Shown here: one piece after another, positions 52,441 to 60,713 of the stretch
Position numbering within the stretch: the first letter of the stretch is position 1
Layout of the letters: every line of letters begins with the position of its first letter
Source of the DNA: Streptomyces sp. NBC_00569
GTDB taxonomy: Bacteria > Actinomycetota > Actinomycetes > Streptomycetales > Streptomycetaceae
Direction: 5' to 3'
DNA: 64,000 nt
Assembly: GCF_036345255.1 (NCBI RefSeq)
Contig: NZ_CP107783.1
Span: 4,017,501 to 4,081,500 of the forward strand
Program-made: the position numbers and the translations under genes
The notes under the pieces: model-generated
Database searches by the model: none
Seen by the model: only the letters and a program-made list of their open reading frames with translations
Told to the model about the DNA's origin: nothing

Positions 52441-53985
52441 ATGCCCAATCCGTCCCGGCCGCGTGCCGCTGCCCTGGTCGCCGCCGTCCTCCTCATGGCC
52501 TCCGCCCTGGCGGCGTGCAGCAGCGACCCCAAGGACACGGACCTGACGTCCCAGAACCTCAGCTGGAAGGACTGCCCCGCACCCTCGGAGTCGGAGGGCG
52601 GCGGACCCGCGCCGTCCCCGCTGCCCGGCGGCGCCACCTGGCAGTGCGCCACCATGAAGGCGCCCCTCGACTGGGCCAAGCCCAAGGGCGACACGATCGG
52701 CATCGCGCTCATCCGCGCCAAGTCCACCGGCGACAAGGACAAGCGCATCGGATCGCTCATCTTCAACTTCGGCGGACCGGGCGGATCCGGAGTCACCACG
52801 CTGCCCGCGTTCGGCAACGAGTACACGAACCTGCGCACCCGCTACGACCTGGTGAGTTTCGACCCGCGCGGCGTCGGCCGCAGCGACGGCGTGAAGTGCG
52901 AGGACAACAAGCAGCTCGACAAGTACTTCCAGCAGGACGCCATGCCCGACAACCCCGCCGAGACGAAGGAGCTCGTGGGCAACATCACCCAGTTCAACGA
53001 CGCTTGCGAGAGGAACTCCGGGACGGTCATCCCGCACGTCGCGACGACGGACGCGGCCCGCGACATGAACCTGATGTGGCAGGTGCTCGGCGACGACCAG
53101 CTGCACTACTTCGGGATCTCGTACGGCACCGAACTGGGCGGCGTGTACGCCCACTTGTTCCCCAAGAACGTGGGCCGTGCCGTCTTCGACGGCGTCGTCG
53201 ACCCCACCCAGAACTCCGAGGAGAGCTCGCTCGGCCAGGCCAAGGGCTTCCAGCTCGCCCTCGACAACTACGCGAAGGACTGCACCTCCAAAGTCGAGGA
53301 CTGCCCGGTCGGCGACACCCCCGAGCAGGTCAAGGCCAAGATCGCGAAGCTGCTCAAGGACCTGGACTCCAAACCGATCCCCGGCGTCTACCCGCGCCGG
53401 CTGACGCAGACCGCCGCGACGAACGGCATCGCGCAGTCGCTGTACTCCAAGGACTTCTGGGAGTACCTCACCGAGGGTCTCGTCCAGGCCTACGAGGGCG
53501 ACGGCCAGATCCTCATGCTCCTCTCGGACTCCATGAACGGCCGTAACGAGGACGGCCAGTACAGCAACATCCAGGCGGCCAACGTCTCCGTCAACTGCGC
53601 CGACGACAAGCCCCGCTACACGCCGGCATACGTCAGGTCGAAGCTCCCCGAGTTCCGCGCCGCATCTCCCCTGTTCGGCGACTATCTCGCGTGGGGCATG
53701 CTCAGTTGCACGGAATGGGCGGTCCCCGGCGCCGCGGACCACCCCGACGTGAGCGCGCCCGGCTCGGCGCCGATCCTCGTCGTGGGCAACACGGGCGACC
53801 CGGCCACCCCGTACGAAGGCGCGAGGAAGATGGTCGACGCGCTCGGCAAGGGTGTCGGGGTGGAACTCACGTACGAGGGCCAGGGGCACGGTTCGTACGA
53901 CAGCGGGAACAAGTGTGTGCGAGGCGCTGTGGACGGCTATCTGCTGAACGGGACCGTGCCGACGGCGGGCACAATCTGCAAGTAG
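52441..53985 (+). CDS. Secreted lipoprotein alpha/beta hydrolase (tripeptidyl aminopeptidase-like)
   Basis: A 514-residue lipoprotein hydrolase of the Streptomyces SlpD/SlpE/Tap group. The signal peptide ends at the lipobox LAAC (Cys24). Oxyanion motif FNFGGPGGSG, nucleophile elbow GISYGTELGG, acid in VGNTGDPATP and base in GQGHGSY give a complete triad. The C-terminal CVRGAVDGYLLNG block and cysteines are typical. It probably removes N-terminal tripeptides from extracellular peptides. ATG 52441 follows AGGATGG. A paralogue follows 134 bp downstream. Confidence 0.9.
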   Translation: MPNPSRPRAAALVAAVLLMASALAACSSDPKDTDLTSQNLSWKDCPAPSESEGGGPAPSPLPGGATWQCATMKAPLDWAKPKGDTIGIALIRAKSTGDKDKRIGSLIFNFGGPGGSGVTTLPAFGNEYTNLRTRYDLVSFDPRGVGRSDGVKCEDNKQLDKYFQQDAMPDNPAETKELVGNITQFNDACERNSGTVIPHVATTDAARDMNLMWQVLGDDQLHYFGISYGTELGGVYAHLFPKNVGRAVFDGVVDPTQNSEESSLGQAKGFQLALDNYAKDCTSKVEDCPVGDTPEQVKAKIAKLLKDLDSKPIPGVYPRRLTQTAATNGIAQSLYSKDFWEYLTEGLVQAYEGDGQILMLLSDSMNGRNEDGQYSNIQAANVSVNCADDKPRYTPAYVRSKLPEFRAASPLFGDYLAWGMLSCTEWAVPGAADHPDVSAPGSAPILVVGNTGDPATPYEGARKMVDALGKGVGVELTYEGQGHGSYDSGNKCVRGAVDGYLLNGTVPTAGTICK

Positions 53986-54119
53986 CGGCGGGCGTAGGCC
54001 TGTTCGGCTCGCCCGCCCGGCTGTCGCTGACGCGCTGCCGCGGATGATTGTCAGAGGCGCTGCCTAGGATGGTCTGACTGTCTTCGGATCGGAGGCAGGC
54101 GAGGGGGATCGCCAGGGGG

Positions 54120-55718
54120 GTGCCTGTGTCGCGTCATGTTCGTTCGTTCGCGTTGCTGGCCGCGGGGCTGCTGGTGGCCGGTGCCGCCGCGGGCTGCGGC
54201 GGGTCGGGAGACAAGGCCGGGCACGGCGAGGGGAAGGGGCGCACGCAGCCACCGCGCTCGTCGCCCTCGTCACCGCGGGGCTCGGACAAGACCGGGCGCG
54301 CCGGCACGCTGCCCGCGCTGCCCGCCGCGCTCACGTCTCAGCGGCTCGACTGGGGCCGCTGCAAGGCCACCGACGACGGCCCCGCGCCCGGCTCCGACTG
54401 GCAGTGCTCGACGCTGAAGGCGCCGCTCGACTACGCGAAGCCGGGCGGGGAGACCATCGGCGTCGCCCTCATCCGCGCCAGGTCCACGGGCGGGAGCGGA
54501 CGTTCCGGCTCGCTCTTGTTCAACTTCGGCGGGCCGGGCGGCTCCGGAGTCTCGATGCTGCCCGCCTTCGCGCCGGACTACGCGAAGCTGCGCGAGCACT
54601 ACGACCTGGTGAGCTTCGACCCGCGCGGCGTCGGCGCGAGCGAGGGTGTGCGCTGCCGCGACGACAAGGCGATCCAGGGCGCCGAGTCCGTCGACCTCAC
54701 GCCGGACACCCCCGCCGAGGAGCGGGCGTACTTCAAGGACGCCGCCGCCTTCGGCGCGGGCTGCGCCCGGCAGGCCGGCAAGCTGCTCGGGCACGTGTCG
54801 ACGGACGAGACGGCCCGCGACATGGACCTGGCGCGCCAGGCGCTCGGCGACGACAAGCTGCACTACATGGGCGTCTCGTACGGGACCCAACTGGGCGGCG
54901 TGTACGCGCACTTGTTCCCCGGCAAGGTGGGGCGGCTCGTCCTGGACGCCGTGGTCGACCCGGCCGCGGACACCGTGGGCCACGCCGAGAACCAGACGAG
55001 GGGCTTCCAGCGCGCCCTCGACAACTACCTCAAGTCCACCGGCCAGGACCCGGCCCAGGGGTCCCGGAAGATCGCCGCCCTGCTGAAGCGGATCGACGCG
55101 AAGCCGCTGCGGACCTCGGGCGGCCGCGAGCTCAACCAGTCGCTCGCGACGATCGGCATCACCGTCACCCTGTACAGCCAGAGCAGTTGGCCCGCGCTGA
55201 CGCGTGGCCTCGCGGCGGCGGAGAAGGGAGACGGGACGGCGCTGCTCGCCCTGGCCGACGCGTACAACGAGCGGAGTCCCTCAGGGCATTACAGCTCGCA
55301 GAGCCACTCACAGCGGGCGATCTCCTGCCTCGACGACAAGGAGCGGCCGACGCCGACGGATGCGAAGAAGCGGCTCGCGTCGTTCCGCGAGATCTCGCCC
55401 GTCTTCGGGGAGTTCATGGCCTGGGACACTGCGGGCTGGTGCCACGACTGGCCGGAGCCGGGCCAGTACGCGACGCCCGAGGTGAGCGCGCCGGGCGCCG
55501 CCCCGATCCTCGTCGTGGGGAACACGGGCGACCCGGCGACCCCGTACGAGGGCGCCCGCCGGATGGCGGACGAGCTCGGCAAGGGTGTCGGCGTCGAACT
55601 CACCTGGAAGGGCGAGGGTCACGGCGCATACGGCAGCGGGTCCACCTGCGTCGACTCGACGGTGAACGGCTATCTGCTGGAGGGCCGAATACCGCGCGAC
55701 GGGAAGGTCTGCTCCTGA
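54120..55718 (+). CDS. Secreted lipoprotein alpha/beta hydrolase, tandem paralogue
   Basis: A 532-residue paralogue of the preceding gene with the same organisation: signal peptide with lipobox AAGC (Cys26), a Ser/Pro/Gly-rich linker, FNFGGPGGSGVSML, nucleophile elbow GVSYGTQLGG, VGNTGDPATPYEGARRM and GEGHGAYG. The catalytic triad is intact. Starts at GTG 54120 or GTG 54126, behind a G-rich stretch. The two genes clearly arose by duplication and have diverged mainly in the linker and lid. Substrate preference cannot be read from sequence. The gene ends before a terminator shared with moeZ. Confidence 0.9.
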   Translation: MPVSRHVRSFALLAAGLLVAGAAAGCGGSGDKAGHGEGKGRTQPPRSSPSSPRGSDKTGRAGTLPALPAALTSQRLDWGRCKATDDGPAPGSDWQCSTLKAPLDYAKPGGETIGVALIRARSTGGSGRSGSLLFNFGGPGGSGVSMLPAFAPDYAKLREHYDLVSFDPRGVGASEGVRCRDDKAIQGAESVDLTPDTPAEERAYFKDAAAFGAGCARQAGKLLGHVSTDETARDMDLARQALGDDKLHYMGVSYGTQLGGVYAHLFPGKVGRLVLDAVVDPAADTVGHAENQTRGFQRALDNYLKSTGQDPAQGSRKIAALLKRIDAKPLRTSGGRELNQSLATIGITVTLYSQSSWPALTRGLAAAEKGDGTALLALADAYNERSPSGHYSSQSHSQRAISCLDDKERPTPTDAKKRLASFREISPVFGEFMAWDTAGWCHDWPEPGQYATPEVSAPGAAPILVVGNTGDPATPYEGARRMADELGKGVGVELTWKGEGHGAYGSGSTCVDSTVNGYLLEGRIPRDGKVCS

Positions 55719-55775
55719 CGCGGACGCGGACGCCGACGCGGCGCTCCGTCCGGCGCCCTGTGCGGCGCTCCATGA

Positions 55776-55812
55776 CGAACGGGCCCCGCACGCGAGGCGC
55801 GGGACCCGTTCG
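55776..55812. terminator. Bidirectional terminator between hydrolase and moeZ
   Basis: CGAACGGG and CCCGTTCG close a hairpin extended by an inner CCCGC/GCGGG pair, located between convergent stops at 55718 and 55855. Confidence 0.75.
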
Positions 55813-55854
55813 GCAAAGCTCACCCGTGGCCGGCCGCACGGGCCGGCGGGCGGT

Positions 55855-57054
55855 CTAGTAGACCGGCTTCTCGGGCTCGATCTGGTTGACCCAGCCGATC
55901 ACGCCGCCGCCGACGTGCACGGCGTCCGAGAAGCCCGCGGACTTCAGGACGGCGAGGACTTCCGCACTGCGGACACCCGTCTTGCAATGCAAGACGATCT
56001 TCTTGTCCTGCGGGAGGCTCTCCAGGGCGGTGCCCATGAGGAACTCGTTCTTCGGGATCAGCCGAGCGCCGGGAATCGAGACGATCTCGTACTCGTTCGG
56101 CTCACGGACGTCGATGATCTCGATGTTCTCGCCGTCGTCGATCCACTCCTTGAGCTGCTTGGGAGTGATCGTCGAGCCGGCCGCCGCCTCCTGGGCCTCC
56201 TCGGACACGACGCCGCAGAAGGCCTCGTAGTCGATGAGCTCGGTGACGGTCGCGTTCGGACCGCAGACCGCGCAGTCGGGGTCCTTGCGGACCTTGACCT
56301 GGCGGTACTGCATCTCCAGGGCGTCGTAGATCATCAGGCGGCCGACGAGCGGCTCGCCGACACCCGCGAGGACCTTGATCGCCTCGGTGACCTGGATGGA
56401 GCCGATGGACGCGCACAGCACGCCCAGGACACCGCCCTCGGCACAGGAGGGGACCATGCCGGGGGGCGGGGGCTCCGGGTAGAGGCAGCGGTAGCACGGG
56501 CCGTGCTCGGACCAGAAGACCGAGGCCTGGCCGTCGAAGCGGTAGATCGAGCCCCACACGTACGGCTTGTTGAGCAGCACGCACGCGTCGTTGACCAGGT
56601 AGCGGGTCGCGAAGTTGTCCGTGCCGTCGACGATCAGGTCGTACTGGCTGAAGATGTCCATCACGTTCTCGGCCTCGAGCCGCTCTTCGTGGAGGATCAC
56701 GTTCACGTACGGGTTGATGCCGAGGACGGAGTCCTTGGCGGACTCGGCCTTGGAGCGGCCGATGTCGGCCTGGCTGTGGATGATCTGGCGCTGGAGGTTC
56801 GACTCGTCGACCTCGTCGAACTCGACGATGCCGAGCGTGCCCACACCGGCCGCGGCCAGGTACATGAGCGCCGGCGAACCGAGGCCGCCCGCACCCACGG
56901 CGAGCACCTTGGCGTTCTTCAGCCGCTTCTGCCCGTCCATCCCGACATCGGGGATGATCAGGTGGCGGGAGTACCTGCGGACCTCGTCTACGGTGAGCTC
57001 AGCAGCTGGCTCTACCAGGGGTGGCAGCGACACGGGGGCTCCGTTGATCGTCAT
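55855..57054 (-). CDS. moeZ: Adenylyltransferase/sulfurtransferase MoeZ
   Basis: A 399-residue E1-like enzyme fused to a rhodanese domain. It adenylates the C-terminal Gly of sulfur carrier proteins (MoaD, ThiS, CysO-like) and transfers sulfur to them. The nucleotide site is GAGGLGSPALMYLAAAG; DGTDNFATRYLVND follows; the zinc ligands are CYRC and CAVC; the rhodanese loop HCKTGVRSAEV near residue 360 carries the persulfide Cys. One MoeZ is known to serve several pathways in actinomycetes. A SigR-type promoter lies 24 bp upstream, which fits reported SigR control of this gene in S. coelicolor. Confidence 0.95.
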   Translation of the reverse strand: MTINGAPVSLPPLVEPAAELTVDEVRRYSRHLIIPDVGMDGQKRLKNAKVLAVGAGGLGSPALMYLAAAGVGTLGIVEFDEVDESNLQRQIIHSQADIGRSKAESAKDSVLGINPYVNVILHEERLEAENVMDIFSQYDLIVDGTDNFATRYLVNDACVLLNKPYVWGSIYRFDGQASVFWSEHGPCYRCLYPEPPPPGMVPSCAEGGVLGVLCASIGSIQVTEAIKVLAGVGEPLVGRLMIYDALEMQYRQVKVRKDPDCAVCGPNATVTELIDYEAFCGVVSEEAQEAAAGSTITPKQLKEWIDDGENIEIIDVREPNEYEIVSIPGARLIPKNEFLMGTALESLPQDKKIVLHCKTGVRSAEVLAVLKSAGFSDAVHVGGGVIGWVNQIEPEKPVY

Positions 57055-57077
57055 TTCGGAACAGTGGTTCTTGCGTC

Positions 57078-57103
57078 AACACTGCCACGCCCCTCTTCAT
57101 TCC
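57078..57103 (-). promoter_or_regulatory. SigR-dependent promoter of moeZ
   Basis: On the minus strand GGAAT (57099-57103), 18 bp, GTT (57078-57080; GTTG to 57077): SigR consensus. The -35 overlaps the stop of the spherulin-4-like gene. Confidence 0.85.
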
Positions 57104-57846
57104 GAGACACCCGTTCCGACCCGCGAGACGATGTCGTCCCAGTACCCGGGCATGGCCTCCCAGGGATCGGCGGCGCCGCCCCGGTCCGTGCGGTCGGTGA
57201 AGTAGATCGTCCCCGCGCCCTGCCAGCGGGCGATGCGCAACGCCTCGTCGAGGTGCCCGCGGGGTACGCCGTGCACGAAGTGGCAGAAGCGCTCGGGCGG
57301 GTAGTCGGCGGTCCACTCGGCGACCTGGGACCAGCGGTAGTCGCTCCACGGCCCGGAGAAGGTCACCAACTGGTCGGCGGTCTCGGCGTATCCCGGGTAC
57401 GGGTGGGTGCCGTGCCCGAGGACGATGTGGGCGTCCGCGCACAGGGCGCGCAGCGTGGTGACGATGCGGCGGACCTCGGGGAGGGCCGCCCGCTCGGTCG
57501 GGCAGCGGCCGAGGGAGAACCCGTCGACGCGGTACCAGTCGAGATAGCGGTGGGCGTCGGAGACGACCTCGCCGAACGAACGGGCGCCGTAGGTGAGATC
57601 GAGGTGGCCGAGGACCCGTACGTCCCGGTTGCGCAGCCTGCCCGCGGCTTCGAGGCAGTGCGGGTCGGGGCGGGCCCCGGGTCCGTCCGCCACGTTCAGG
57701 ACGACCCAGTGCAAGGGGGTGCCGGGGCGGGTGAGTTCGGCCCATTCGACGGGCGCCATGAGGGGGTGTGCGTAGCCGGGGATGCCGAATCCGAGCCGTA
57801 TGTCGGTGCTCGCGGTCCCGGGGGCGGTGGGGGTCAGATACGGCAT
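57097..57846 (-). CDS. Spherulin-4-like family protein (putative glycoside hydrolase)
   Basis: A 249-residue protein related to spherulation-specific family 4 proteins: GFGIPGYAHPLMAPVEWAEL at the start, HWVVLNVADGPG, LGHLDLTYGARSF and YRVDGFSLGRCPTE in TIM-barrel order. Members of this clan include fungal Ega3 and Sph3, which cut galactosamine polymers of biofilms, so a polysaccharide-trimming role is plausible. No signal peptide is seen, so it acts inside the cell or is exported in another way. Its ATG overlaps the end of the epimerase gene by 13 bp. Confidence 0.78.
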   Translation of the reverse strand: MPYLTPTAPGTASTDIRLGFGIPGYAHPLMAPVEWAELTRPGTPLHWVVLNVADGPGARPDPHCLEAAGRLRNRDVRVLGHLDLTYGARSFGEVVSDAHRYLDWYRVDGFSLGRCPTERAALPEVRRIVTTLRALCADAHIVLGHGTHPYPGYAETADQLVTFSGPWSDYRWSQVAEWTADYPPERFCHFVHGVPRGHLDEALRIARWQGAGTIYFTDRTDRGGAADPWEAMPGYWDDIVSRVGTGVSE

Positions 57847-58793
57847 GCCGCTTCCATCCAGATGTCGGCGAGTGATTCCTCGAGGTTGATGCGGGGGCGC
57901 CAGCCGAGCCGGTCGCGTGCGGTGCGCACGTCGGCCTGCTGCCAGCTGCCGCAGCCGTCCGGGTACGGGTACGCGGCGGGTGCCACGTGGTCGGGGTCGG
58001 AGCGGGGGTGGCCGAGCGTCGGGCGGACGGGGCCGCCGGGTGAGTCGAGCTCGTGGAGCGCGCCGCCGAAGCCGGCGACGCGGGCGAGAACGGACGCCGC
58101 GTCCCGCAGCCGGACGGCACGGCCCGAGCCGATGTTGATGACGCCCTGCGCGGCGGAGAGCGAGGCGGCGTGGACGGCGCGTGCCACGTCGCGTACGTCG
58201 ATGAAGTCGCGCTGCGCGCCGAGTCCGCCGAGCTTGAGTTCGCCGTCGCCGGACTGCATGGCGCGGCGCATGGCCTCGGCGAGACGGCCGAGGGGTGAGC
58301 CGGCGGGGGTGCCGGGTCCGGCCGGGGAGAACACCCGCAGGACGACGGCGTCGAGGCCGGAGCCGAGGACGAGTTCCGTCGCGGCGAGTTTGCTCACGCC
58401 GTACGGTCCGCCGGGCCTCGGCACGGCGTCCTCGGCGGTGGAGGAGCCGGGCTGCGAGGGCCCATACTCGGCGCCGCAGCCGATCTGGACGAGGCGGGCG
58501 CCGCAGCCGCTGCGCCGCAGTGCCTCGCAGATGGTGGCGACGGCGACGGTGTTGTGGCGGGTGAGGTCGCGGGCGCCGCCGCGGGTGGCTCCCGCGCAGT
58601 TGATGACGACTCCGGGGTGGACCGCGTCGAGGAAGCGGGTCAGTGCGCCCGGGCTTCCGGTGGCGAGGTCGAACCGTACGTCCGCGTCGTCCCCCCTGCC
58701 GAGTGCGGTGAGCTGCACGGCGGGGTCGGCAAGGAGGCGGTCGGCTACGAAGCGGCCGAGATATCCGTTGGCTCCGATCAGCAGCACCCTCAT
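57834..58793 (-). CDS. NAD-dependent sugar epimerase/dehydratase
   Basis: A 319-residue extended SDR. Nucleotide-binding motif LLIGANGYLGRF (residues 4-15) and catalytic YGVSK are present; the usual active-site Ser is within QIGCGAEYGP, where a Cys/Gly replaces part of the typical TSS motif. It acts on nucleotide sugars by family; the product is not predictable, but position in a polysaccharide-type cluster suggests a precursor for the glycosyltransferase. ATG 58793 overlaps the stop of micro-ORF 2 (ATGA), and the next gene starts inside its 3' end. Confidence 0.85.
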   Translation of the reverse strand: MRVLLIGANGYLGRFVADRLLADPAVQLTALGRGDDADVRFDLATGSPGALTRFLDAVHPGVVINCAGATRGGARDLTRHNTVAVATICEALRRSGCGARLVQIGCGAEYGPSQPGSSTAEDAVPRPGGPYGVSKLAATELVLGSGLDAVVLRVFSPAGPGTPAGSPLGRLAEAMRRAMQSGDGELKLGGLGAQRDFIDVRDVARAVHAASLSAAQGVINIGSGRAVRLRDAASVLARVAGFGGALHELDSPGGPVRPTLGHPRSDPDHVAPAAYPYPDGCGSWQQADVRTARDRLGWRPRINLEESLADIWMEAACRI

Positions 58794-58900
58794 CGGGCGG
58801 CTCCCTGAGTGAGCTCTCCGGGCTCTCCGGGCTCTCCGGGAAGTCCTGGGCGCCCGGGGTGTCTGGATGGCCCGGGGCCTCCGGGGGGAGGGGTGGTCAT
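58790..58900 (-). CDS. Micro-ORF 2, 36 residues, collagen-like Gly-Pro peptide
   Basis: A 36-codon frame starting ATG 58900 behind AAGGAG (8-base spacer) and ending in TGA that overlaps the epimerase ATG. The product begins MTTPPPGGPG and contains LPGEPGEPGE, a Gly-x-Pro-type repeat reflecting three GGAGAGCCC copies in the DNA. It is flanked by stop-start overlaps on both sides, within a run of coupled genes. It may be a real peptide or a coupling device for the epimerase; conservation is unknown. Confidence 0.5.
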   Translation of the reverse strand: MTTPPPGGPGPSRHPGRPGLPGEPGEPGELTQGAAR

Positions 58901-59019
58901 CTCGCGTTCTCCTTAGGGGTGTTGCCGTGGGTCTTCGGAAGGCCCGCGGTGTCGGCCCCGCGGGAGGGGAGCGGCCGGCGGGCCGCTTCGTGTGGTCGTA
59001 CGGCGTCGGACGCGGTCAC
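58897..59019 (-). CDS. Micro-ORF 1, 40 residues
   Basis: A 40-codon frame whose GTG start (59017-59019) overlaps the stop of the membrane protein gene (GTGA) and whose TGA overlaps the ATG of micro-ORF 2. The peptide begins MTASDAVRPHEAARR and ends KTHGNTPKENAR; it is basic and hydrophilic with no recognisable domain. Its last codons contain the ribosome site of micro-ORF 2. The double overlap is the main evidence that it is translated. Confidence 0.45.
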   Translation of the reverse strand: MTASDAVRPHEAARRPLPSRGADTAGLPKTHGNTPKENAR

Positions 59020-60713
59020 GGAGTGGTGTCCGTGGGCGCGTGGGCGGAGGCCCTGGTGAGAGTGCGGGCCGCGTGGAAGAGGAGGGTGAGCGCGGCGGCG
59101 CCGCAGGCCAGGCCGGGTACGGAGCCGGGCCCCCAGGTGTCGACGGCCGTCTCTACGGGGACGGCGAGGAAGCCGCAGCCCGGGAGGCGGCCGGCGAACA
59201 CCGTGCAGACCGCGAGCACCTCGGCTGCGGCGGCTGCGCCGAGGACGACGGCGGGGGCATGGGTGCGGCCGTGCGCCATGAGCAGGCGGGCGAGCAGCAG
59301 GAGTGCGCCGAGCGTTCCGGCACCGGCGTATGCGGCGTCCTGGCCGAGTACCGCGGCGATCACCCCGATGAGGGTCCACAGCGCACACAGGAAGAGCGCG
59401 AAGACCCCGAGGAGGAGGGGGCGTACCGAGGCGGCGAACTCTTCGAGGCCCCGGCTGGAGGCGAGCCTGCGGCGGGCCACGGCGCCGAAGAGTCGGGCGC
59501 ACCAGGCGCCGGGCGCGACGGCGAGGGCGAGGGCGAGGAGCGGGGCGGTGGCGGGTGCCCAGGCCTCGTCGGGACCGCCCGCCACGGCGGCGCTCAGGAG
59601 TCCGTCACCGAGGAGCGCGTAGGCGAGGAGCCAGCAGGTCCAGGCGCGGGTGGCGGGCACTGGGTGGGCGGTGGCGCGCAGCGGGCCCCGGCTCAGGGCC
59701 GCGCGGAGTGCGGCGGAGACGGCGAGCACGCCGACGGCCCCGACCGCGAGTCGCACTCGTCCGCCGGTGAGGTCGAGTCCGACGAGGGTGAGGGCGCCCA
59801 GCGTGCCGGGCAGCAGTGCGAGGACGGCCCAGACGGGGCGCCGGCCGCGCGGCGTGGCGGATACGGCGTGCCGGGTTTCCGGTTCGATGTCGCTGTCGCG
59901 GGGCACACGTGCGTACATCTCTTCGGCGAGCGAGAAGACGTCGCGGTGCCGGAAGCGGGCGGCGGTCCGGTCGGTCACGCCGTGGGCCTCCAGACCGGCG
60001 GCGATCTCCAGGGCGTCGACGGCGCGCTCGCACAGCTCGCGGTGCCGGTGCATCAGCGCTTTCACTGGGTCCACGCCGGTACGGCGGCGGCTGCCGACGC
60101 CGGCCTCGTCGGCCTTGGCCGGGCTTCCGGGGTTGGCGAGGCTGCCGGGAGGGGTGGACGGCGGAGAGGGTGGCACGTCGGGGAGCGGGCTGCCCGTCGA
60201 AGCGGCGGCGGTGGCGGTGGCGCGCCAGGCCGGGGGTTCGGTCAACAGCGCTTCATCGGCCGCGGCGGGGTCGAGCCCAAGGGCCAGAAACCTCGGCTCA
60301 CCCTCCGGCTCCGGCTCCGCACGCCGCCCCGATACCGGTCCAGCCTCCGGCTCCGCACGCCGCCCCGATACCGGTCCAGCCTCCGGCTCCAGCACCGCAC
60401 GCCGCTCAGATTCCGGTCCAGCCTCCGGCTCCGGCTCCGCACGCCGCTCAGATTCGGACTCAGCACCCGAACCCGTAACCGGCTCAGCACCCGACCCCGC
60501 AATCGGCTCGGTACCCAGCCCCGCCCCGACTTCCGACCCCGACCCGCCACCCGACCCAGGCTTCGACCCCCGGGCCGGCCCCGGCTCAGCACCCGGCCCC
60601 GGCTCCCCCAGCGCCTCCTGCGACCCCGCACCCCACGCATCCGCGCCACCCGGCACCTGCGGCGCGTCCAGGCCCGCGCCCACGACCGTCTCGCCCGCCC
60701 CCTGCCCGCTCAC
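59016..60713 (-). CDS. Polytopic membrane protein of PelF cluster, repeat-rich N-terminus
   Basis: A 565-residue protein. GTG 60713 overlaps the PelF-like stop (GTGA). Residues 1-170 are low-complexity Gly/Pro/Glu with repeated SERRAEPEPEAGP units; residues about 190-270 form a conserved-looking cytosolic segment (DPVKALMHRHRELCERAVDA, RHRDVFSLAEEMYARVP); then about ten helices (about 285-550). I do not recognise the family. In Pel systems a membrane transporter PelG accompanies PelF, but no PelG motif is apparent. Probably a polymerisation or export component; inferred from context only. Confidence 0.7.
   Translation of the reverse strand: MSGQGAGETVVGAGLDAPQVPGGADAWGAGSQEALGEPGPGAEPGPARGSKPGSGGGSGSEVGAGLGTEPIAGSGAEPVTGSGAESESERRAEPEPEAGPESERRAVLEPEAGPVSGRRAEPEAGPVSGRRAEPEPEGEPRFLALGLDPAAADEALLTEPPAWRATATAAASTGSPLPDVPPSPPSTPPGSLANPGSPAKADEAGVGSRRRTGVDPVKALMHRHRELCERAVDALEIAAGLEAHGVTDRTAARFRHRDVFSLAEEMYARVPRDSDIEPETRHAVSATPRGRRPVWAVLALLPGTLGALTLVGLDLTGGRVRLAVGAVGVLAVSAALRAALSRGPLRATAHPVPATRAWTCWLLAYALLGDGLLSAAVAGGPDEAWAPATAPLLALALAVAPGAWCARLFGAVARRRLASSRGLEEFAASVRPLLLGVFALFLCALWTLIGVIAAVLGQDAAYAGAGTLGALLLLARLLMAHGRTHAPAVVLGAAAAAEVLAVCTVFAGRLPGCGFLAVPVETAVDTWGPGSVPGLACGAAALTLLFHAARTLTRASAHAPTDTTP
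60290..60480 (-). repeat. In-frame tandem repeats in the membrane protein N-terminus
   Basis: Imperfect 36-48-bp units (core CTCCGGCTCCGCACGCCG) repeat about five times, encoding E/P/R-rich segments (ERRAEPEPEAGP). The units differ slightly, so the array is older than a fresh duplication. Confidence 0.7.

Noticed and set aside
55915..58812. 965-codon plus-strand open frame
   Set aside because: Antisense to moeZ, the spherulin-4-like gene and the epimerase, all with clear motifs.
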